From: Maratus speciosus
Taxonomy: Eukaryota; Arthropoda; Arachnida; Araneae; Salticidae
Length of the DNA: 64,000 nucleotides
Direction: 5' to 3'
Assembly (NCBI GenBank): GCA_963932465.1
Contig: OZ010787.1
Span: 19,175,936-19,239,935 of the forward strand
Under the pieces are notes generated by a model. It saw only the letters and a program-made list of their open reading frames with translations, had not been told where the DNA came from and searched no databases. This document shows, piece by piece, positions 1-9,524 of the stretch. A program made the translations under genes and the position numbers. Every line of letters starts with the position of its first letter. Positions within the stretch are counted from its first letter, which is position 1.

Positions 1-899
1 TAATGTTTTTAGTGGGGGAGTGGGGGGGGGGGGGGGGGGGGGATCAGGCAATTGTCATTTTTTTCTATTTTAATTTCCTGTAGAATAAAACATCTTGTAA
101 GATAACAGTATTTTTCAAAATAAATTTCCAGAAACGAAAAAAATATAAATAAATATGAATAATTAATTACGCCACGTGTTTTGCATATATTTTTTATATT
201 TTATTTTATATTCGGAAAAAGTTAAATTTATTTAAAAAGTGTGACACAAGTAGCCAAATTTATTTTTTAAGAATTGCTACTAAAAATAACTAAACACTAG
301 CAGAAAAGTTTATTACTGAAAATATGCAAGTGTTTTTATTTATATAATAAAACATTGCTTTATTGCAAAACTCCGTCCCTTCCCATGCCCACACACAAAC
401 AAATCTTTGCTTTCTCCACCTGTATATTAATTTCTGCCATTTCCGCTGATAAGAATAATTTATAGATAACAAACCAATTTCCCGGATTATAGATTACAGG
501 GTAAAAACATTTTTTTATTATTGAAATCTCTACAGTTAATACATTTTTCTATATTGACCACTAATAACCCCCCCAAAAAACATTTCTATAAGAAAAATAT
601 CAATTATGTATTCAAATAAAGTTTTAAAATTCAATAGCGATACTTTCATATTAGCAACATTCCAAGAGCTAATAGTCGAAAAAATCGCCAAATATTTTAC
701 TATTTACAACAGTTTTTTTAATTCAAATAGTTTTAATAGTCTAAGCGAGTAGTTAGATTACGTGTCTATTATATTTGTGTTTTATTTATGTACATTTTTT
801 GATGAAGTTTTTAATTTTGTTGTGGAATATTAGCCGGGAACAAACACTGAATTATTTTTATTGTTTGAAGTGGGAAGTTTTAATCTTAACATATGTTTT
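1..899. other. AT-rich non-coding stretch with a G run
   Basis: No open frame here looks like a protein. A run of 21 G lies at 22-42. Such homopolymer runs recur through the window (near 14.8, 34.4, 34.7, 35.7, 55.4 and 63.9 kb). I see no exon, RNA gene or paired terminal repeat. Confidence 0.5.
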
Positions 900-1187
900 G
901 TCACACTGTGAGTTTACAACATGGTAGGGTTTTTTGTCACATAATGAGACGTACGTTACATGTAGTGTCATAACAATGACGTCACAATTTATTTTAAATT
1001 GACAGAAAAATATTTTTTACGGTAAATAACATGTTTTAAAGAATTTTTGTAATTTTGAAAAGTTTTCTAAGAAGTTCACATATCAGTCACAATGTGACGT
1101 CGCTTAGTGGTGGCATTTTGGTCACAGTTGTGACGTGACCATAGTGACTTACAGTGACGTCACAATGACGTCACTGTGACCATGCAT
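900..1187. promoter_or_regulatory. Cluster of TGACGTCA (CRE-like) palindromes and GTCAC/GTGAC repeats
   Basis: Three perfect TGACGTCA octamers are seen at 977-984, 1155-1162 and 1166-1173, with a one-off variant TGACGTCG near 1094. Many single GTCAC or GTGAC half sites surround them. TGACGTCA is the classical CREB/ATF site. No recognised gene starts nearby, so this may be an internal repeat of an undefined transposon rather than a promoter. Binding is inference. Confidence 0.35.
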
Positions 1188-1576
1188 GCTATGAGGGTAG
1201 CGCTATTCTCCTGAAAAGCTGGGAAAGAGGAAAAAATGAAAAAAAAAACCATAAGGAAGCATTTGATTATAGATCGCGCCCTTTATTCAACAATTTAAAA
1301 TTTCCTTTTTCCTTATGTTTGCCTCATGCTTCCTTCATAATTTTTACTATTTGACTCGGAATGATTGGTTTGTAGGGCAACGTTTTAACTAAGCAGCTAC
1401 AAGTTAATTTAAAGCAGATTTTTTGTGAATCACGTAGAAAGAAATGACAATGAAAATTAAAATTAATTTTTATTAAGACAATTTAAGATATATTAAAAAT
1501 GTGATTAAAATACATTCGGACCTCTATTTAACGAAGTCTCTGAATACAGCAAAATGTTCATTATATGGAAACTTCA
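1188..1576. other. Non-coding stretch
   Basis: AT-rich sequence without a convincing ORF or repeat boundary. It ends at the TTAA of the next MITE. Confidence 0.4.
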
Positions 1577-2176
1577 TTAACCCCTTAACGGTCGCTTAAT
1601 ATTTGGAAAAACCATAAAAAAAAGTACCTATTTTTTTATTACAGAAATTGAATAATTATAAGGTTTTTATATAAAATATGCAATTAGTTTTTTTCTGAGA
1701 CGAAAAAAAAAAAGATGTTAGAACAAATTCACATTTGTGGAAAAGCCATCATGCGAGAATTCTGTGTTTTAATGTTTGTTTTACACCATACAAATTAATA
1801 CAAATAAGACCTTTATCTTTTAAATCTTAGACCTTTATTTTTCAAATCTTAGACCTTTATTTATCATCATCAAACAACATTATACAAATAATATTTGAAA
1901 TGATATAATATACATTAAATTTTGATTATTAATAATTTTTTTGAGTGTAATATATTTTGAAACATGCAATACAATGTCCAGCATCTCAATCAGCGCCAAA
2001 TACCAAACCCAAGCACTAATATTCAAAGACTTCACACGAAAATGCCAATTGAATTTTTCTGGTTTCAGAAGTTTTTTCCAGCAATAAATCTCCAGCCCGG
2101 AAATATGACGGGCACGAGAAATAACGAACGACACCTCAGCCCGTGATATTGACGGGAGCGAGAATTAAGGGGTTAA
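1577..2176. mobile_element. TTAA-flanked MITE, 592 bp body
   Basis: The element is bounded by TTAA on both sides and has short terminal inverted repeats: it begins CCCCTTAACGGTCGC and its right end, reverse-complemented, reads CCCCTTAATTCTCGC. TTAA target duplication is the hallmark of piggyBac-type transposition, so a non-autonomous piggyBac-like element is inferred. Close to the right end are two small hairpin-capable motifs, CCCG...ATGACGGG and CCCGTGATATTGACGGG. An 84-codon open frame on the minus strand resembles no family I know and is probably chance. Confidence 0.6.
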
Positions 2177-2860
2177 ACAAATATTCGCCGTTTAAAATAG
2201 TTCAAACTACATAAAAACAATCTTTAAATTCATAGACACTAAATATTATAAAAAACAATTAATCACTTTTTTTAGAAATTATATCAATTTGTTTTAGTTG
2301 TTTTATTAATCAATAAATAAATTGTAGGAAAACAAGAAAATAATAACATCGCTGTTTAGGATTAGAGCGTATTTTTTGTTTAAGAAAATAGTTTATATTT
2401 AAAATTAATGATTAATTACCAGAGGCGTCCTTTGATTTCATTACTGGTAAGTCTGGTGATTTGTCTGAGTCTTTTGTTTGAAAAGTGTTTCCCCTCATAA
2501 TACACTGAGTTTCATAATGATATGAACACCTAGTAATTTTGTGATATCCTGGGAAAAAATCATAAATAGTTATCAGAAAACGCCATTCTCGAGACAAAGA
2601 CAGTAATTTTACATAATACATAGCTGTAAAAGAAATATCAAACTTTAAAGTCATTAAAAATATAAATTATCTAAAAAAATGGTGTTGCAAAATGATATGA
2701 ACATTGATCGAAATTATCACCAAACGAGCATGGAAACTGTACAGGAATATTGAATGCCACTCCGAGAAGAAGAAACCGATATATGCAAATTAGTTTAGTA
2801 TAATGATACTTCGCAGACTAGGAAATTTCCAAACCTGATCGCAAAGTGAGTTCTAGAAGT

Positions 2861-4058
2861 ATGGGCCGTAAAAGCGCTTTAACCCCTTGAGGGGCAAGCA
2901 ATTAAGTGTGTGAAATGCTGAATTCCCACCGAAATCTTTGAAAAATTCTATTTCAAAATAAGTAAAAGCAATTTTACGGCTTTTTTCCGCCAAAGTTAGA
3001 AAAGTAAAATTTCAGAAAATTTTTCTGGTGTAAAACTTCATTAATCGTCGGTGGTATATAATATATACCGGTGGTCCTCAAGGGATTAAACGGTTTTGAG
3101 AAAGGGAAAATTGTGGCTTTTGAGGATCAAGGACTTTCGGCCAAAGCTATCGCAAAAAAATTGAAACGATCTCCAGGTGTAATATTAAATTTTCTTCGAT
3201 TAAAAGAGGATTATGGAACAAAGAAGTCTCCCGGACGTCCGCCAAAGTTGTCCAAAAAGGAAAAAAGAGCCATTATAAAAAGATAGAGAAATGGGAAAAC
3301 AACTTTAGGCGAACTTTCAAGAGATCCACTGATAGCAGTGTCAAAAAGTACCTTATCCAGAGTAGTCAAGAGCTCTAAAATGATCAGATAAAAGAAAAGA
3401 AAGCCCCAACCACGTATGACTAAAATGCATCAGAATAATCGCCTGGATTGCGCAAAAGATCACATATCCTGGAAGTTAGAATATGAAAGAGTAATATTTT
3501 CCGATGAAAAAAAATTCAATTTGGATGGTCCGGAAGGTTTTTCTTATTACTGGCACGATCTGCGCAAGAAACCAGTAAAGTTTTCAAAACGACAGCAGGG
3601 TGGATGTTCACTCATGGTTTGGGCTGCGTTTGGATTTCATGGTGAGATCAACGTTGCATTTCCCTCTGGCAGAATGAGTGCATTAACCTACCAAGATCTG
3701 CTTGAAGAAAACTTGCTGCCATTTGCTAATGAAATTGGCGGACCTTTCTGGATGTTCCAACAAGACAATGCATCCATCCACCCAAAGCACTTGGGAATGG
3801 TTTCTTAATAATGGTGTACATGTAATTCCATTGCCGTCTATTTCTCCTGATTTAAATCCAATGGAAAATGTATGGAACCTACTGGTTAGAGCTGTTCACG
3901 CAAATGGAAAACAATATGCCACAATTTCAGAATTAAAAGCTGCTATCACCTTCCACTGGAATGAAATCGAACAAAATATATTAAAAAGCTTGGTCCACTT
4001 TAAGCCTGATTGCGTTTTTACATTAATTAAAAGACCTGGTGCATACACTGGCTATTAA
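2861..4058 (+). pseudogene. Tc1/Tc3-like DD34E transposase, broken
   Basis: This would cut and paste the surrounding element. The ATG at 2861 opens with MGRKSAL, the frame is interrupted by a MITE, then resumes with NGFEKGKIVAF. The N-terminal part is a helix-turn-helix DNA-binding region (LSAKAIAKKLKRS) followed by the GRPPKLS hook typical of Tc1 proteins. The catalytic triad is visible: D in IFSDEKKF (about 3500), D in FQQDNASIH (about 3768) and E in SPDLNPMENVW (about 3865), spaced about 34 residues apart, as in DD34E families. It is dead several times over: a TAG at 3284, a TAA near 3388, and a frame change near 3785 between the second D and the E, besides the insertion. Family assignment is firm; the subfamily (Tc3-like) is inferred from the inner terminal repeats. 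Confidence 0.9.
2879..3089. mobile_element. Nested TTAA MITE (family A, copy 1), 203 bp body
   Basis: TTAA is present at both edges (2879-2882 and 3086-3089). The ends are CCCCTTGAGGGGC and, reverse-complemented from the right, TCCCTTGAGGACC. Removing the body and one TTAA rejoins the transposase reading frame exactly, which fixes the boundaries. Homologous copies sit at 13125-13341 and 62139-62349. Near the right end is a perfect GGTATATAATATATACC palindrome. No coding capacity; piggyBac-like mobilisation is inferred from TTAA. Confidence 0.9.
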
Positions 4059-4447
4059 TCGACTTTTTTGGCCAATGTTCATATCATTATGAAATACCTC
4101 AAAAAGGAAAAATGCAGTTTATTTTATGTGTAAATTGCTGTTTCAATTATATTTTGTTATAAAATAAAACGATTTGTTCAATTTCTAATATTGATTCGAC
4201 TTCAGTTTGTTTTGTAACATTTTCTTCTTTTTAATGCGTGAAAAACTGGGTGTTCATATCATTATGAAACCCAGTGTATGTCTCCTATATTTACAATGCT
4301 TTAAAAATATCTTCAGACATATTTTATTCAAACTGTAATCCACTTTGTAATGTTTCAACTGATTTCATAATGCGACGGTTTGTTAATTTCAGCATCATGA
4401 CCTTTTGCTTCTTTATCTGCATCACAATCAATCCATTGCTGTACTGA

Positions 4448-4845
4448 TAGTCCAATAGCCGACAGCACAAAAACCTATGTTATCAAGCACAAGAAAAAAA
4501 GATTATTTTATGGAAGAGTAGAAGTAGGGGAATCTAATGATCCATGTCTGCCGGAAGTGAAGTGGTGCATAAGCCAAAAATTAATACCACTAGTGGTTGA
4601 CTCGTAGGTTTGTCATTGTGTTTGACCTACAAACAAACATATGAAAACATGGAACACTGGGAGCAGGAAAACACAATGATAAACCTACGAGTCAACCACT
4701 AGTGGTATTAATTTTTGGCTTATGCACCACTTCACTTCCGGCAGGCATAGATCATTAGATTCCCCTACTTTTACTCTTACATAAAATAAAGGCTTTTTTC
4801 TTGTGCTTGATAACATAGGTTTTAGTGCTGCCGGCTCTTGGACTA
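4448..4845. mobile_element. Foldback MITE, family FB1, copy 1 (398 bp)
   Basis: Two arms of roughly 170 bp form an almost perfect hairpin. The outer ends are TA followed by GTCCAATAGCCGACAGCAC and its complement, suggesting TA target duplication. The short loop contains ATGAAAACATGGAACACTGG. It lies 45 bp downstream (in minus-strand sense) of the Tigger-like stop codon. Copies two and three are at 5061-5459 and 35592-41530. No ORF. Confidence 0.85.
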
Positions 4846-5060
4846 TGATTTTATTTTCACATTGTTTTAAATATCCGATTCAGTTGGTATTTACAAAGTT
4901 TCAACTTCAGAAACAATTGAAAGAAAATCACCAATCTGCACATTGTTGTTAATTTTACTCTTTTTTCTCAGTTGTATACACATTTGTTTTTTTATTTCCT
5001 CTAAAGGAATATCGTTCTGGTCCTCTATACTTGTCGAATACGTATTGCTGAGAAATAATC

Positions 5061-5459
5061 TAGTCGAAGAACCGACAACACAAAAACTTATGTTATCAAG
5101 CACAAGAAAAAAAAAATTTTTACGGGAGAGTAGAAGTAGGAGAATCTAATGATCCATGTCTGCCGGAAGTGAAGTGGTGCATAAGCTAAAAACTAATACC
5201 CCCAGTGATTAACTCGTAGGTTTATTATTGTATTTGCCGTAAACTATCCTCCATGTTTTCATACCTTTGTTTGTAGGACAAACACAATAATAAACCTACG
5301 AGTTAATCACTGGTGGTATTAATTTTTGGCTTATGCACCACTTCACTTCCGGCAGACATGAATCATTAGATTCCCATACTTCTACTCTTCCATAAAATAA
5401 AGGGGTTTTTTTTCTTGTACTTGATAACATAGGTTTTTGTGCTGTCGGCTCTTGGATTA
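5061..5459. mobile_element. Foldback MITE, family FB1, copy 2 (399 bp), loop inverted
   Basis: Arms as in copy 1 and TA at both ends. It sits inside the Tigger-like pseudogene. Its loop reads in the opposite orientation to that of copy 3: the ATGTTTTCATACC of this copy is the complement of GGTATGAAAACAT there, while the arms are unchanged. Confidence 0.85.
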
Positions 5460-5890
5460 ATCCAGCTTTGGCAAAACTATTACGAATACTACGATCTGTG
5501 ACATAGTTTCCTGCTTTGGAAATTTCTGATATGCTTTCGCATAAATTAGGTTGCCTTTATATGAGAGTGGTGACATGCAGACTGTGCTAAGACCCCCAAA
5601 CTATGGAAAATCTTATTACAGACTTGGCGAGTTCGATTATATGAGTAAGACAAGTTAAGAAGCAGTAACTGGGGGGATAATAGCTGGCTTACCAATATGC
5701 TTTGCGATTCGATTTTGTCCAGAATCATCTCAGCCAATCAAATTTTATGTTCCGTATGTCGCCACTCTCATATCGAGGCACCGTGAGTTGATCTTAGGCA
5801 TGGTTTGACTGTTCTGAAGCACAGCGATAACTTTTAGCATTATTTTAATGAAATATTGCTCTTTAAAAGCTTTTAATCGCCCTTTTATCT

Positions 5891-6080
5891 ATTGGCAGGG
5901 CTACCACTGGTCCGTTTTTTGAAAACCAGTAATTTTTTAGAAAGAAATTCGTGGTAGGTTTCTGCTACAATTGCGAGGAACGCGTTCTTCCCGGTATGTT
6001 TCTACGAAATTTATAAAGATTTTTCTTTAAATAAAAGTGGTGTTCAAAAAACGGACCGAGCGGGAGCACTACATTGGCAG
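5891..6080. mobile_element. hAT-like MITE, about 174 bp, 8 bp target duplication
   Basis: ATTGGCAG occurs immediately on both sides (5891-5898 and 6073-6080). The inner ends are imperfectly inverted: GGCTACCACTGGTCCGTTTT at left, and GGTCCGTTTTTTGAA near the right end when reverse-complemented. An 8 bp duplication points to hAT. It interrupts the Tigger-like pseudogene just before the LPIDKRAIKSF block. Confidence 0.65.
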
Positions 6081-6859
6081 TAGCATTGGTATTTTATGTA
6101 GTGTTAGTTGGAAGGAAAGTAAAAAACACTTACGTTTTTTAGTTTTTGGTTGATTACCTTAGGATAGGTGAAGAAATTGTCAAAAAAAGCAATTTTGAGA
6201 CTCTCTGAAATCATACATTTCTGCAAATTTGGAAGCCATTTTTCACAAATTCCAGAGAAGACATCCATATTGTTTGTTAAAGTCCTAATCGACCTCCAAA
6301 GATTGTATGTCTTTGAAAGATGTTTAGTTATTTTTTCCGATAACTACATTTTTCAATTTCTGATGCCCTGCCATATGTTCATGTAATATAATATTTATTA
6401 TTGCTATTTTTTATTTTCCTTTAAAGCATGTTCCATTTTTAAATGTTAATGTCTTTTGTGGAAAGCTTTTAAAAAATAAAGCAGTCTTGTTTGCATTAAA
6501 GATGTTTTATGGTTTGTAGTCTATTAAAACTTTACTCAGTGTAGCCATTTTCCAATTTTCATTGCCATTTACATCCACGTTTTTATTTTCACCGAATATT
6601 ACTTTTACCGCAGTTCCGCGTCTTCTGTTAAACTGTTCAAGCCATCCTTTGATGCCTTGAAGGCATCTTTGAAGAAAGTCAAGCTTTCCTTCAAAGTCCG
6701 TGGTACTTCAATTTCTTCGCCAGTAAGGAAAGGGCGGCTGACGTTACTGTGGGTCGAATTACTGTCTGTGGATCAGCAAGTAACAGCTGTCCGTCCTCTA
6801 TCACTGCTACTGTATATATGAGTTCGAGTAATTTGATTGGTCTAAGATTAACAGATCTA

Positions 6860-9524
6860 TGATATAATTGGTCTATGTCGCCAAAACGATTCCTGCAATA
6901 ATCGCTAAGATGAAAATGTAGTGGTAGATTGGTCGACGGAAGTGATTGCTTTTAAAAATACCCTTTCCTTATTCAGGAACTTTCTCAATTATGAAAGGCT
7001 TAGAGACTAGAGCATTTTTATCTCGCATTCTGCATATCCACTTCAAAATTGTTTCATCTAAATATTCATAAAAATGTGTTTTTAAACGTTATGAACAAAA
7101 AGAATTCGATGAATCTTAATTTTGTAATATCTTATCACAATCTTGTACTATGGTTGATAAACTGTTTCGCGGAATAACAAATTTTAAGAAATGGCCTTTA
7201 ACCAAGTTGGACGTCTAATTGATTCATTGTCAATTAACATTGAAAATGGTTATCATCAAGCTGATTTTGAGCATCCAAGATTTCCATTTTACAAGTAAAA
7301 GAAATATGTTTAGCTAGAAAAGGGATATGTTTTAATTTCAGAGTTTGAAAATAAAGTACTAGTAATTCACAGAACTAGGAAAAATGCAAAACACAACCTC
7401 AAAGTTATCCTTAAGCCATCTAAAAATAAATAATACAGGAAATAAAAAAATTCTAATTCATTCTAGGTTATTGAAAGTCGAAATTGGGATAAAATATGGA
7501 TTGCGAAAGATTCCCGGGAGCTTATAACTCATAAAATTTTTAGCATTTAAATTTGAAAAAAAAAAAGTATGATATTTATTCATATATAATATAATATGCA
7601 AGTCGGACAAAATAGAAAGTTTTTTACTGTTATGGACGCCAGGACCCGGGTTTTAAAAGGTAGCCTTGAACCAGGGGTTACCGTGAAGCAGTTTGAGCAA
7701 ACTGCTCCAGGCGCACAAATCCTAAGGAGGCAAAATTAGAAAAGGACATGTCGAAAATATTTTTGTAGACTTTTTTTTATTATTAACCAAACATGGAACT
7801 GATCAGAACTTTTATAATTTGCACATTCTTATGATTTTTCAACGTGTTTTCGACTTCAATTGCTTTAATTAGAAATGTGTTTTTATACTCAATTAAAAGA
7901 AATTACTTCTATTTGCGAAATTTTAATTTCAATTCACATCATAGCTCTGCCTTAAATAAATACTCATATATTATTTCTAAACTATCTGCGTGGCAATCCG
8001 ATGTGATGCATTTACATGGCATTAGATCTTTCGATTTCATGAGGAAGAAAAATCAATATTATTGTATATTTAGAAAAAAAACATATATAACATTAACTTT
8101 ATTAAATACTAAATTACAAGTAAGAAAGTGTATTTACAATGAATGTTAAAGAGAAATTACATTTTACTGGCATTACATTTTTGATGTAAAACGTTATTTA
8201 ACAAAAGTATACTGTTCATTCAAAATTTAGTTTCTAATTTCGGTGCTGGTAGAATGGATATGAAGTTACTTTGACGAACTTATAAAATGTATTAAAATAA
8301 CTGCTTTACAAGAGAGAAAATTACGTCATTCTTATCCGATAAACCATCTTACTTTTAGCAACTCTGCGAAACCTTTTAACCGCCATATTTGAATAAAAAA
8401 ATCGAAAATAGCATATGCTTTTTTTTTTAATTCAATTCTCGTAAATAAGGGGCAATAATAGTCCACCTAAATGAAAGGATCTTAAATCTTCCTCCTTGGT
8501 TGAATGTAATTTTAATGTGTCGAAGTCAGGTTTTGGTTCTGTAAAATAAATTGATTCATAAAACATGAATATTTGAAAAAGTGTTTTTATTTCTTCGAAT
8601 TTTCTTGAAAAACTTAATTTTATCCAGATTTTATTTCACTATCTTTTCAAATTGAAAATAATTTCTCTTTCCACTTTTAATGAGAAAATGACGTCAATAA
8701 AAATATGATAATCCGTTTTACTTCCCTCATGAATGGAGAAATTTAGTTGCCAAGTTTAGAGAAATTTCGTTAAAATTTACAAAATATAATATCCCGGAAA
8801 CTAATACAAATTTGAAAATTCTGAAATCTTATATGACATTCTCGGATCCATTCTGATAACAGGTTTTAATTTCATCGCTGTGCGTTTGATATTGTAGGAG
8901 GGGGAGTTTCGAAATACAAACAGACAGTCAGATAATAGTATAATAGACGCATGATTTATTAAATTTTGCCATTGACGACAGCAACAACAGAACGCAGTTT
9001 TTCAAAACTTAATATAATCAAAATTTATTTAAGCAGTAGCCTGTCACAACATCGTCTTAAATTTTTTCACATTTTATCGATTGTAAAAAGAATAATTTTC
9101 CATTTGAACTGGTGTAAACAAACCAAAAAGTGAGAAAACATTTTTTTTTCTTTATGATTAGAATTTTTACTTTTGTTCTTTTATTCACAAAATACATAGT
9201 CAGGGCCGAATTTAGGTATATCCCACCAGGGCAACAAAAATTACGGAACTTCTGTGTGTATTGCTTCTGACTTTAAAAATATGGCAAATTTTAAAAGCAG
9301 AATTGATGAGCATTTTCTTTCAGAAGAGAGAGATACATAAGTGTCGGAGTAGTGTGTTCCTTAAAAAATACTGATTGTAATTAAGTAATTAACGTCACAT
9401 GTTCACAGGGAAAGGAGATATTCTTCTTCTCAAATGTTGAAAACTTCATGATATTTTTAGCAAATTTTGACTCTTTTTATTAGGATTGAAACCATAGCTG
9501 CCTTAGTTATCTTCTTCTACACAA
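6860..9524. other. AT-rich stretch without recognised genes
   Basis: The longest open frame is 101 codons at 7844-8149 (+ strand); its product resembles nothing I recognise and its composition matches the AT-rich background. A hAT-end-like string, CAGGGCCGAATTTAGG, occurs near 9201, but I found no partner end. Confidence 0.4.

Larger units (their letters stand above)
2501..4278 (+). mobile_element. Tc1/mariner element with double inverted repeats
   Basis: The element is bounded by TA dinucleotides and by about 28 bp terminal inverted repeats starting CACTGAGTTTCATAATG at left and, reverse-complemented, CACTGGGTTTCATAATG at right. A second, inner copy of the repeat core (AATGATATGAACATT) lies at 2690-2705 and, inverted, at 4074-4091. 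This gives the two-site-per-end arrangement known from Tc3 and Sleeping Beauty-like elements. The centre encodes a broken DDE transposase, and a 207 bp MITE sits inside it. Without that MITE the element would be about 1.57 kb, normal for the family. Confidence 0.9.
4891..6780 (-). pseudogene. Tigger/pogo-like (CENP-B-type) transposase, broken
   Basis: Read on the minus strand, the remnants follow the order of a Tigger transposase. Near 6640-6560 is the CENP-B-type DNA-binding segment GWLEQFNRRRGTAVKVIFG, followed by WKMATLSKVLIDYKP. From about 6500 comes the first catalytic region, NIFNANKTALFF, where the usual acidic Asp-Glu has become Asn-Lys, then LTFKNGTCFKGK and KLKNVVIG. Around 5890-5800 is LPIDKRAIKSF with KEQYFIKIMLKVIA, resembling the QPLDQG-IRSFK block. 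At 5520-5465 is SFAKAGLI, matching the family's NCFRKAGF. The C-terminus, IGDFLSIVSEVETL, ends with the TAA at 4891-4893. Many stops and frame changes, one FB1 foldback (5061-5459) and one hAT-like MITE (5891-6080) interrupt it. I could not find the element's terminal repeats. A domesticated host gene is unlikely given the damage. Confidence 0.7.

Noticed and set aside
2412..2654. 80-codon minus-strand frame
   Set aside because: It runs across the left terminal repeat of the Tc1 element and has no family match.
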